From DAOSXA01 sp964526835 (GTDB taxonomy: Bacteria > Zixibacteria > MSB-5A5 > GN15 > FEB-12), in contig CAZGMK010000007.1 in the NCBI GenBank assembly GCA_964526835.1, forward strand, positions 1 through 64,000: a DNA stretch of 64,000 nucleotides. The letters run 5' to 3'. A program made the translations under genes and the position numbers. The notes beneath the pieces are model-generated. The model saw only the letters and a program-made list of their open reading frames with translations. It did no database searches and was not told the DNA's origin. Each line of letters begins with the position of its first letter. Positions within the stretch are counted from its first letter, which is position 1. This document shows, one piece after another, positions 25,741 through 33,770 of this stretch.

Positions 25741-26868
25741 TCAGGAGACTGCCGCCTCCGTTAGTCGATCGGCCGGTCGGTCCACTACACGTTCTAAATC
25801 ACGCCGCATACCCTTGATCGTCAGACGGTGACGTCCTTCCCGGGGTGGGCCCGGCGCGGCTACAGTGAAGGTTGAATCCACGTACTCCCTTATGAGGTGA
25901 CGCAAATCAGCGACGGAAAGCCACTCGTCATTCGCACCGCTGTTGTATGAGAAGCCGGGCCGGCAGTATGTGCCTTCGTTGGCCTGCATGTAACCATCCA
26001 CATCCCAGGTCGGCATTGAAGGCAGGATGACGAAGTGCTTCTCGAATTCCAGTGAATTGATGGCATCAGTTTCGGTGATCATTTCCTCGTGCAGCTTCTC
26101 ACCTGGACGTATTCCGACGATCCTGCGCTCGCAGTCAGGGGCGATGGCTTCAGCCAGGTCTGTAATCCGATAACTGGGAATTTTGGGGACAAATATCTCA
26201 CCGCCCCACATATGGGCCAGGGCATACAGGACCAGGTCAACCCCATCCTGCAGGGTGATGTTGAAACGAGTCATGCGCTCGTCGGTGATCGGTACGCAGC
26301 CGGTTTCTCGCTGCTTCATAAAGAACGGAATCACACTTCCGCGGCTGCCCATGACGTTGCCGTACCGCACAACCGAGAACTTCATGTCGGCCTTCCCGGA
26401 GAAGTTGTTGGCCGATACGAATAGCTTGTCGGAGCAGAGCTTGGTGGCGCCATAGAGGTTGATCGGCGCAGCCGCCTTGTCGGTGGAGAGAGCCACCACT
26501 CTCTGAACATCGCGATCGATAGCGCATTCGATTACATTCTGGGCGCCCAGTACGTTAGTCTTGATAGCCTCGAACGGATTGTACTCGCAGGCGGGAACCT
26601 GCTTGAGCGCGGCGGCGTGCACGACCACGTCGACGTTCCTCATCGCCCGGTACAGCCGCTCTCTGTCGCGAACGTCGCCGATGAAGTACCGCATTGGGGG
26701 ATACTTCGTATCGGGAAACGCCTGACTCATTTCGAACTGCTTGAGCTCATCGCGGGAATAGACAATCAGACGCCGAATGCGGGGATAGCGAAAAAGCAGA
26801 GTCTTGACGAATTCCTTGCCGAACGAGCCGGTACCACCGGTCACCAGAACAGATTTGCCTGACAGCAT
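25741..26868 (-). CDS. pseB: UDP-GlcNAc 4,6-dehydratase (inverting)
   Basis: A 375-residue extended SDR enzyme that dehydrates and inverts UDP-GlcNAc, the first step of pseudaminic acid synthesis. GGTGSFGKEFVK (residues 9-20) binds NADP and STDKAAAPINLYGATK holds the catalytic residues characteristic of PseB. It is roughly 40 residues longer than usual, with a charged arginine-rich C-terminal tail (LTIKGMRRDLERVVDRPADR). ATG 26868 has AAGGAAGC upstream and is preferred over 26937. Upstream lies a 240-base gap before the rmlC-like gene, so a separate promoter is possible, though I see no convincing one. Confidence 0.93.
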   Translation of the reverse strand: MLSGKSVLVTGGTGSFGKEFVKTLLFRYPRIRRLIVYSRDELKQFEMSQAFPDTKYPPMRYFIGDVRDRERLYRAMRNVDVVVHAAALKQVPACEYNPFEAIKTNVLGAQNVIECAIDRDVQRVVALSTDKAAAPINLYGATKLCSDKLFVSANNFSGKADMKFSVVRYGNVMGSRGSVIPFFMKQRETGCVPITDERMTRFNITLQDGVDLVLYALAHMWGGEIFVPKIPSYRITDLAEAIAPDCERRIVGIRPGEKLHEEMITETDAINSLEFEKHFVILPSMPTWDVDGYMQANEGTYCRPGFSYNSGANDEWLSVADLRHLIREYVDSTFTVAAPGPPREGRHRLTIKGMRRDLERVVDRPADRLTEAAVS

Positions 26869-27106
26869 GGTAAGCTTCCTTGCTCCTTGCCTGGACCGCT
26901 CGCAATGTTGGTCTCGCGAGGGACCTGTTTCCTTCAATCTGTTAGGACGGTAATCAAGGAGCGTGCCGAACAGGCAGCGATTGCGCTACCAGCAAGCAGG
27001 ACAACGGATTATGCTGTCGCGTAGATTGTCTCCCACCACCATGTTCGGCGGAATCAGGGAATGAAGTTCCCAACAGTAGCGGCAGGCTTTTCCCGGCCGG
27101 CGCCGC

Positions 27107-27577
27107 TCACTCGAACAACTGAAAAGGAGAGTCCGGCTTGTCCTCGTAACGGATTTCGTCGACAACCTGGCTCTTATCCGGACCCATAAACAAGCGATTG
27201 GGGGCATTGAACACAAGCCCGTCGACCTTGCCAACATTTTTATAGGCGTGAACGACGCCCGCCGGAACCACAGCCATAGTGGGGGCCTCCTCCCCGGCAT
27301 CAAGAACGTATCGCGTCCTGAAAGTGGGCGAGTTAGGACGATTATCCCAAAGCCAAAGACGAAACGTCGATGGCCCGACGAAAGCGAACAAGTCGGCCTG
27401 ATCGCGGTGTTCATGGGGACCGCGGACGATGCCGGGGCGGGTCATCGACACATAGCTCATCGCGGGATGGAATTCGTCCTCCAGCTCGTCATGACGAAAC
27501 ACCTCGACCAGCCAGCCGCGATGGTCCTCGTGACGTTTCAGAGCACGAATCACCACGCCTTCGATATCACAGTTCAT
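27107..27577 (-). CDS. dTDP-4-dehydrorhamnose 3,5-epimerase-like protein
   Basis: A 156-residue cupin of the RmlC type, at the short end of the family. The catalytic His region reads GIVRGPHEHRDQADLF near residue 52 and the conserved VVPAGVVHAYKNVG near residue 100 and FNAPNRLFMGPD support the fold. It follows rmlD with an 11-base overlap and completes the dTDP-L-rhamnose set. The His environment differs from the usual RGLHFQ, so a related 3- or 5-epimerase activity cannot be excluded. Confidence 0.8.
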   Translation of the reverse strand: MNCDIEGVVIRALKRHEDHRGWLVEVFRHDELEDEFHPAMSYVSMTRPGIVRGPHEHRDQADLFAFVGPSTFRLWLWDNRPNSPTFRTRYVLDAGEEAPTMAVVPAGVVHAYKNVGKVDGLVFNAPNRLFMGPDKSQVVDEIRYEDKPDSPFQLFE

Positions 27578-28451
27578 CGAGAAGCGCCTTTGAATGTCGG
27601 TTCATGAATTCCGCCAGGGCCTGGTCCCACGGCTGCATCACCATCAAGTCGTACTGCCTGAGGCGCTGGTTGGCCAGAGCCGAGTAGCTCGGGCGTTGCG
27701 CCGGACGCGGATACTCACTGGTAGCGCACGGAACAAGATCAACGGACATCCCGGCCAATCGGAAGATCTCCCGGGCGAAACCGTACCAGGTCGTAACGCC
27801 CTCGGAGGTAGCATGGACAACTCCACTTATGTCGGACTTGAGCAGCGCCTCGGTCTGACGCGCGACCTCCGTCGTCCAGGTCGGATTGCCGAGCTGATCG
27901 TCAACGACGCGCAGCGTTCCGCGATCGCCCCTCAACTGCTCCTTGCCGAGACGCATCATGGTCTTGACGAAGTTTCTACCGTGGCGACCGTAAAGCCACG
28001 CTATTCGCATGATGATATTATCTTCTGAAGCCGCCGCGACCGCCTGCTCCCCGGCCAGTTTGCTCTGTCCGTAGACGGTCCGCGGGCCGGTAGCCGCATT
28101 CTCGGCATAGGGATGACCGGCGGCGCCGTCGAATACGTAATCGGTGGAGTAGTAGATCAGCCTGGCCTTGTGGTGCATACAGGCCATGGCGACATTGGCC
28201 GAACCCTCGCCGTTCACACTCATGGCTGTCAGGCGGTTGTCCTCGCAGCCGTCAACATCGGTATACGCGGCCGCATGCAGGACTATGGTGGGCCGGTGGC
28301 AGGCCCAGGCGTCGTTTACTGCCTGGCGATCAGTGATGTCGAAGTCATCGAAATCGACCCCGATCACGTCGGCGGTCGCTCTTAGGTGATCGACCAGATC
28401 GCTTCCCAGCTGGCCGCGGCAACCCGTGATAAGAATCCTATCCTTGGCCAC
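27567..28451 (-). CDS. rmlD: dTDP-4-dehydrorhamnose reductase
   Basis: A 294-residue extended SDR that reduces the 4-keto group to give dTDP-L-rhamnose. The Rossmann motif GCRGQLGSD and catalytic YGQSK (near residue 128) are clear, and STDYVFDG follows the family pattern. I chose GTG 28451 (KDRILITGC follows) with GAGG 7 bases upstream; it overlaps rmlA by 14 bases. An ATG at 28511 would lie far inside rmlA. Confidence 0.93.
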   Translation of the reverse strand: MAKDRILITGCRGQLGSDLVDHLRATADVIGVDFDDFDITDRQAVNDAWACHRPTIVLHAAAYTDVDGCEDNRLTAMSVNGEGSANVAMACMHHKARLIYYSTDYVFDGAAGHPYAENAATGPRTVYGQSKLAGEQAVAAASEDNIIMRIAWLYGRHGRNFVKTMMRLGKEQLRGDRGTLRVVDDQLGNPTWTTEVARQTEALLKSDISGVVHATSEGVTTWYGFAREIFRLAGMSVDLVPCATSEYPRPAQRPSYSALANQRLRQYDLMVMQPWDQALAEFMNRHSKALLDEL

Positions 28452-29331
28452 CGTCAACCTCGCGCACAACGTCAGCCAGGTACTTGCGGTAGCTGTTATC
28501 GGTGAGGTCACTCAGCAGCGTTTGTATCTGCTCTCTGTTGATGAACCGCATACGATAGGCGACCTCCTCGACGCATGCAATCTTCTGACCCTGCCGCTTC
28601 TCGATGGTTGCTATGAAATTGGATGCCTCCAGCATGGAGTCGTGTGTACCAGTATCCAGCCACGCGATGCCGCGTCCGAGACGTACGACCCGTAACTTAC
28701 CCTGCTGGAGATAGACATTGTTGACATCCGTTATCTCGAGCTCGCCCCGCGCCGATGGTTTGAGTGACCTGGCGATGTCCACCACCTGGCTGTCGTAGAG
28801 GTACAGTCCCGTGACCGCGTAATTGGATTTGGGCCTGGCCGGTTTTTCCTCGATCGAGAGAGCTCGCCCAGCTCGATCAAATGCAACCACTCCGTAGCGC
28901 TGTGGATCTCGTACGTAATACCCGAAAACGACCGCACCCTCATTGAAATCCCTCGCTTCTCGCAGGAAATTGTAGGCGCCGTAGAAGATGTTGTCGCCAA
29001 GAACGAGCGCCACCGGGCTGCCGTCAATGAACTCCTCGCCCAGTATGAAGGCCTGTGCAATACCGGTCGGTTCCGGCTGAACCTGATAGCGGATACTGAG
29101 CCCCAGCGAAGAGCCGTCACCCAGCAGCGCCTTGAACCGGGGAGTATCCTCGGGCGTGGAGATCACGAGGATCTCCGATATGCCCAAAAGCATCAGCGTG
29201 GACAGCGGATAATAGACCATCGGCTTGTCGTAGATCGGCAGGAGCTGCTTGCAGACAACACGCGTAGCGGGATGGAGCCGTGTACCGCTTCCTCCGGCCA
29301 GAATAATCCCCTTTCTCAGTAGCTCAGGCAT
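28438..29331 (-). CDS. rmlA: Glucose-1-phosphate thymidylyltransferase
   Basis: A 297-residue nucleotidyltransferase that makes dTDP-glucose from dTTP and glucose-1-phosphate. The signature IILAGGSGTRLHPAT (residues 9-23) and KQLLPIYDKPMVYYPLS are diagnostic, as is ALVLGDNIFYG near residue 110. ATG 29331 is preferred over a TTG two codons upstream. It starts 11 bases after the rmlB stop. Confidence 0.95.
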   Translation of the reverse strand: MPELLRKGIILAGGSGTRLHPATRVVCKQLLPIYDKPMVYYPLSTLMLLGISEILVISTPEDTPRFKALLGDGSSLGLSIRYQVQPEPTGIAQAFILGEEFIDGSPVALVLGDNIFYGAYNFLREARDFNEGAVVFGYYVRDPQRYGVVAFDRAGRALSIEEKPARPKSNYAVTGLYLYDSQVVDIARSLKPSARGELEITDVNNVYLQQGKLRVVRLGRGIAWLDTGTHDSMLEASNFIATIEKRQGQKIACVEEVAYRMRFINREQIQTLLSDLTDNSYRKYLADVVREVDGGQG

Positions 29332-29342
29332 GGTCAATCGTC

Positions 29343-30404
29343 CTATCGGTTGCGGTACATACGATCATAGTATCTCTGGTAATCACCACTGGTGCATAGC
29401 TCCATCCAGGCATCGTTGTTAAGATACCACTCGACAGTGCGGCGGAGGCCCTCGTCGAAGCTGACACTCGGTGTCCAGCCCAGTTCTTTCGCAATGCGAG
29501 AAGCATCGATGGCGTATCGCCGGTCGTGGCCCGGACGATCAGTGACAAACTCTATCAGCTCTTCTCGTGGGCCGCCGCCCAGCCGTTCATCGAGAATCCG
29601 GCATATCAGGCGGACCAATTCGATATTCTGAATCTCATTGTGGCCGCCAATGTTGTAGGTCCGGCCCGAAACGCCGCGATGGAACACCAAATCCAACGCA
29701 CGGCAGTGGTCCTCGACATAGAGCCAGTCTCTGACATTCCGCCCGTCGCCGTAAACCGGCAGTCTTTCGCCGCGGCAGGCATTGCGAATGATCAGCGGGA
29801 TGAGCTTCTCGGGAAACTGATACGGACCATAGTTGTTGGAGCAGTTGGTTGTGACGACATCCAGGAAGAATGTCTTGTGCCAGGCTCTTACGAGATGATC
29901 GCTGGAGGCCTTTGATGCGGAGTAAGGCGAACTGGGGGCGTAGGCCGTCTCCTCGGTGAAGTACTCATCGTCACCGAGGGAACCATAGACTTCGTCGGTC
30001 GATACATGGTGAAATCGGAAGGACGCTTGTGAATCATGACGTCGCGCCGCCTGCAACAGATTGAATGTGCCGACAATGTTGGTCTGTATGAACTCGCCGG
30101 GGCTGTCGATCGAACGATCGACGTGCGATTCAGCGGCAAGGTGAATCACCGAGTTGACGGCGTACTTGCTGAAACACTCTTCAACAGCCGGTCGATCGCG
30201 GATATCGAGGCGCTCGAAGACATAATTCGGGGCATCTTCGACCGCCCGCAGATTGGTCAGGTTGCCCGCGTAGGTGAGGGCATCGGCATTGATAAACAGA
30301 TAATCCTGATAGGCGGGAACCATGTACAGAAGCAGATTGGAGCCGATAAACCCGGCGCCGCCCGTAACGATGATCCGGCGTTGGTAACAGCGATAGTCTT
30401 TCAT
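29343..30404 (-). CDS. rmlB: dTDP-glucose 4,6-dehydratase
   Basis: A 353-residue extended SDR, first gene of the long minus-strand locus. VTGGAGFIGSNLL binds NAD, HVSTDEVYGSLG and YSASK carry the catalytic residues, and NNYGPYQFPEKLIPL is typical of RmlB. ATG 30404 follows a GTG three codons earlier. A good sigma-70 promoter lies about 20-50 bases upstream, so this is probably the main entry point for transcription of the polysaccharide genes. Confidence 0.95.
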   Translation of the reverse strand: MKDYRCYQRRIIVTGGAGFIGSNLLLYMVPAYQDYLFINADALTYAGNLTNLRAVEDAPNYVFERLDIRDRPAVEECFSKYAVNSVIHLAAESHVDRSIDSPGEFIQTNIVGTFNLLQAARRHDSQASFRFHHVSTDEVYGSLGDDEYFTEETAYAPSSPYSASKASSDHLVRAWHKTFFLDVVTTNCSNNYGPYQFPEKLIPLIIRNACRGERLPVYGDGRNVRDWLYVEDHCRALDLVFHRGVSGRTYNIGGHNEIQNIELVRLICRILDERLGGGPREELIEFVTDRPGHDRRYAIDASRIAKELGWTPSVSFDEGLRRTVEWYLNNDAWMELCTSGDYQRYYDRMYRNR

Positions 30405-30428
30405 AGCAAGCACACCAGCTAATCAATC

Positions 30429-30457
30429 ATTTAATCAAGCGGACCGCGGCAACACAA
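30429..30457 (-). promoter_or_regulatory. Promoter of the rmlB-led locus
   Basis: On the minus strand TTGTGT (30457-30452) and TTAAAT (30434-30429) are 17 bases apart. Predicted transcription would start near 30421, giving a short leader before ATG 30404. Confidence 0.55.
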
Positions 30458-30508
30458 CATAAATCTCTAAACTGCTGCGGTTCCGGAGAAAAGGCTTGTT
30501 GCAATCGG

Positions 30509-30514
30509 TATAAT
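30509..30514 (+). promoter_or_regulatory. Possible -10 box for the carbamoyltransferase gene
   Basis: A perfect TATAAT lies about 60 bases upstream of the gene, but I see no good -35 hexamer at the normal distance. Confidence 0.3.
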
Positions 30515-30569
30515 GAAGCCATCTTCAGTTCCGAATCTGCGGCTCGACCGCGATTAGACACGGCGATGA

Positions 30570-32384
30570 TTGGTGAGTGATGTCAACTACATACTGGGCA
30601 TTTCGGCGTTTTACCACGACAGCGCGGCCTGCCTGATACGCAACGGCGAGATATTGGCTGCGGCTCAGCAGGAACGCTTCAGCCGAGTCAAGCATGACCC
30701 GCGCTTTCCATCCGACGCCATCGATTACTGCCTGGGACAGGGAGGTATCACCGCACGCGAACTGACCCTGATCGCATTCTACGATAAGCCCTTTTTGAAA
30801 TTCGAGCGGATTCTCCAGACCTACGTTGACTTCGCTCCCCTGGGTTGGCGGTCTTTCATCAAGGCCATGCCCTTGTGGCTAAAGCAGAAGTTCTGGACCA
30901 AGGCATTGATACGCTCACAAGTCGAAGAATTCGAGGGCGAAATACTCTTCTGCGAACACCATCAGTCGCATGCCGCATCGGCCTTCTATCCATCTCCATT
31001 CGAACGCGCCGGCATTCTCACTGTCGACGGCGTCGGCGAGTGGGCAACTGCGTCCTATGGAGTCGGTGACGGACACCGAGTCTCCCTCCAGGCTGAGATG
31101 CATTTCCCCCATTCTCTCGGATTGCTCTACTCCGCCTTCACGTACTTTTGCGGCTTTCGCGTCAACTCCGGCGAATACAAATTGATGGGTCTGGCCCCCT
31201 ACGGCACTCCGGCGTACCGCGATCTGATAATGGACAAACTGCTCGATGTCAGGGACGATGGCTCGCTGCTCCTCAATCTTGACTACTTCGCCTTTCCAGC
31301 CGGGCTGCGAATGACCAACAACCGCTTCGCATCACTTTTCGGTGGCCCTCCGCGTCGTCCCGAGAGTCAACTCACGCAGCGCGAGCTGGACCTGGCGGCG
31401 TCGGTGCAGGCGGTGACCGAAGAAGTCATGCTGCGGATGGCGCACCATGTGCATGCGCAAACAGGCCAGAGACAGCTCTGTCTCGCGGGCGGAGTGGCTT
31501 TGAATTGCGTGGCCAACCGCAAGCTGCTCGACAACGGGCCCTTTGACAGCATTTGGATACAGCCCGCTTCCGGAGACGCCGGCGGCGCGATCGGCGCGGC
31601 TCTCCTGGCATGGCACCACTATATGGACAGAGCGCGAACAGTCGATAAGGATGGCCGTGCTCAGCGCGGCTCATTGTTGGGTCCGGAGTATACCGAGAGT
31701 ACGATCATTGAGTGGCTGCAAGGCCGTGCCATCGAGTATCAGCGGTTATCCGACCGCGAGTTGTTCGCATGCACAGCTGACCTCATTGCCGCAGGAAAAG
31801 TCGTCGGGTGGTTTCAGGGGCGGATGGAATTCGGCCCCCGAGCACTGGGTAACAGATCGATTCTGGCCGATGCTCGGTCGCCCGAGATGCAGAACCTTAT
31901 CAACCAGAAGATAAAGTTCCGCGAGGGCTTCAGACCATTCGCGCCGGCTGTTACCATTGAGGATGCCGCCGATTATTTCGATCTCGATTGCCCCTCGCCC
32001 TATATGCTCCTAACAGCAGCGGTGAAGGAGGACCGACAGCTCACCCTCAGCCCGAAGGACAGAGACCGCACCGGCCTGGATCGGCTCAATGTCATACGTT
32101 CTGAGATCCCTGCCGTAACCCATGTCGACTGCTCATCGCGTGTTCAGACAGTGGATGTGGCTACCAACCCGCGCTTTCATCGCCTCTTGGTAACCATGAA
32201 GCAACGGCACGGCTGTCCGGTGATTGTCAATACATCCTTTAACGTGCGTGGAGAGCCGATAGTCTGCTCGCCCCGGGATGCCCTGGCCTGCTTTGAGAGA
32301 ACCGGGATGGACTGTCTGATACTGGGCAACCTGCTCATCCGGAGAGAGTCTCTGCCATCGACACGCCCGGGAGGTGAGGCATGA
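30570..32384 (+). CDS. NodU/CmcH-family carbamoyltransferase
   Basis: A 604-residue enzyme that moves a carbamoyl group from carbamoyl phosphate, through an adenylated intermediate, to a hydroxyl of a sugar or other small molecule. The N-terminus ILGISAFYHDSAACLI, metal-binding HHQSHAASAFYPSPF near residue 131, and the C-terminal domain with FGPRALGNRSILADARS near residue 425 and VIVNTSFNVRGEPIV match the family. The start is TTG 30570 or GTG 30573; neither has a strong ribosome site. Divergent from rmlB and 166 bases away, it probably decorates the same polysaccharide, but antibiotic-like products are also possible. Confidence 0.92.
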   Translation: MVSDVNYILGISAFYHDSAACLIRNGEILAAAQQERFSRVKHDPRFPSDAIDYCLGQGGITARELTLIAFYDKPFLKFERILQTYVDFAPLGWRSFIKAMPLWLKQKFWTKALIRSQVEEFEGEILFCEHHQSHAASAFYPSPFERAGILTVDGVGEWATASYGVGDGHRVSLQAEMHFPHSLGLLYSAFTYFCGFRVNSGEYKLMGLAPYGTPAYRDLIMDKLLDVRDDGSLLLNLDYFAFPAGLRMTNNRFASLFGGPPRRPESQLTQRELDLAASVQAVTEEVMLRMAHHVHAQTGQRQLCLAGGVALNCVANRKLLDNGPFDSIWIQPASGDAGGAIGAALLAWHHYMDRARTVDKDGRAQRGSLLGPEYTESTIIEWLQGRAIEYQRLSDRELFACTADLIAAGKVVGWFQGRMEFGPRALGNRSILADARSPEMQNLINQKIKFREGFRPFAPAVTIEDAADYFDLDCPSPYMLLTAAVKEDRQLTLSPKDRDRTGLDRLNVIRSEIPAVTHVDCSSRVQTVDVATNPRFHRLLVTMKQRHGCPVIVNTSFNVRGEPIVCSPRDALACFERTGMDCLILGNLLIRRESLPSTRPGGEA

Positions 32385-32800
32385 GCCTGTCTGAAGACCT
32401 CCGTAATCTGCCCGCTGACCAGCGTTCGCTTCGGCGGTTCGGCATCACGATCGGAGCGGCCATTGCCGTTACGGGCGGCGTAGTCTGGTACCTGAATCGT
32501 CCCTATGGCGCCGAAATCATGTACGTGGGCGGCTTTGTGCTATGGCTGGCCGGCTTCGTGCCGCGTATACTGAAGCCACTCTATCGAGTGTGGATGGCCC
32601 CGGCCCTCACGCTGGGATGGGTCATGACCCGCATCCTGCTGAGCCTCGTATTCTACCTTGTCATTACTCCCTTGGGGCTGATACGTCGCCTGGCGGGCCA
32701 TGAGACGATGCGCAGCCGCGCCTGCGACGACGACACCAGCCTCTGGGTGTCGCGCGACCCTGATCGCGACAAGCCGGATAACCTGCGACGGCAGTTTTAG
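32381..32800 (+). CDS. SxtJ-like small membrane protein
   Basis: A 139-residue protein with three hydrophobic segments (GITIGAAIAVTGGVVWYL, IMYVGGFVLWLAGFV, ILLSLVFYLVITPLGLI) and a polar tail. It overlaps the carbamoyltransferase by 4 bases. This matches the SxtJ family, small membrane proteins that often follow carbamoyltransferases; their role is unknown. Its stop is one base away from the stop of convergent metF, and I see no terminator between them. Confidence 0.78.
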   Translation: MSLSEDLRNLPADQRSLRRFGITIGAAIAVTGGVVWYLNRPYGAEIMYVGGFVLWLAGFVPRILKPLYRVWMAPALTLGWVMTRILLSLVFYLVITPLGLIRRLAGHETMRSRACDDDTSLWVSRDPDRDKPDNLRRQF

Positions 32801-32801
32801 G

Positions 32802-33746
32802 CTATCTCAACCGCTCGACGACTCTGGTGACCGACGCAACGTCGTTGACTACGAAGAAGTGAATGCAGGGCACACCGGATGAGATCAACTCCTCCGCCTG
32901 ATGCACCGCCCAGTCCACGCCGATACGTCGGGCGTGCTTTGGCTCCTCGGAGATACGATCGACCAGATCATCGGGCAAGCTGACATGGAAAGTCCTGGGA
33001 AGCATAGTAAGGTGACGACGGCTATGGACCACCTTCAATCCAGGGATGATGGGAACGGTTATCCCGATGTCGCGGCAGGCCTGGACGAAGTCGAAGAACA
33101 CCCGGTTGTCGAAGAACATCTGGGTTACGATGTAGTCCGCGCCCGCATCCACCTTCTTCTTCAGGTAGCTCAGATCGGTCTTGAGGTTGGGGGCTTCGCT
33201 GTGCTTTTCCGGATATGCCCCGACACCGATGCACACATCGATGGGTTCCGAGTTGGCAATATCTTCGAGATAACGTCCCTCTCTCAGGGCCGCCAGCTGC
33301 TCCACAAGATCACTGCTAAAGGGATTGGCCGTCCGCCCTTCGCCCAGCGGTTTGTCATAGTTAGTCTCATCGCCACGAACCGCAAGCACATTGTGTATGC
33401 CGAGAAAGGCCAGTTCGATCATGGCATCCTCGGTCTCCTCACGCGTGAAACCACGACACAACAGATGCGGGACGGTATCGATATTGTAGCGGTTCTGAAT
33501 GATGCCGCAGATGGAGATAGTACCGGGACGCTTCTGGCGGATGATGCGACGGATTGTGCCGTCCTCCAGTGTGTCGTATTCAGCGATTGCTCCGTGCGAG
33601 GTCACGTCGATGAAAGGAGGCTGGTAAGGGATCAGGCGCTCCACGACATCCAGTATATTGCGGGCGCTTCGACCCCTGGGAGGCGGGATGATCTCGTAGC
33701 TGAAGAGTGTCTCGGTGGCGCGATCCAGATGCTCGGTTACAAACAT
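32802..33746 (-). CDS. metF: Methylenetetrahydrofolate reductase
   Basis: A 314-residue flavoprotein that reduces methylene-THF to methyl-THF, the methyl donor for MetH. It has LFSYEIIPPPRG near residue 14, where the Glu is catalytic, the family segment LAFLGIHNVLAVRGDE near residue 112, and DYIVTQMFFDN near residue 207. The length suits bacterial MetF. It follows metH by 24 bases and forms an operon with pfkB and metH. Confidence 0.95.
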   Translation of the reverse strand: MFVTEHLDRATETLFSYEIIPPPRGRSARNILDVVERLIPYQPPFIDVTSHGAIAEYDTLEDGTIRRIIRQKRPGTISICGIIQNRYNIDTVPHLLCRGFTREETEDAMIELAFLGIHNVLAVRGDETNYDKPLGEGRTANPFSSDLVEQLAALREGRYLEDIANSEPIDVCIGVGAYPEKHSEAPNLKTDLSYLKKKVDAGADYIVTQMFFDNRVFFDFVQACRDIGITVPIIPGLKVVHSRRHLTMLPRTFHVSLPDDLVDRISEEPKHARRIGVDWAVHQAEELISSGVPCIHFFVVNDVASVTRVVERLR

Positions 33747-33770
33747 GCTGTGGGTTCTCCGTGAGTCATG

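Noticed and set aside
26986..27106. Cys-rich reading frame (CRYC ... CPAC) just after the rmlC-like gene
   Set aside because: The CxxC pairs look like a zinc ribbon, but the frame has no start codon outside the rmlC-like gene, no ribosome site and only about 36 codons, so chance is more likely.
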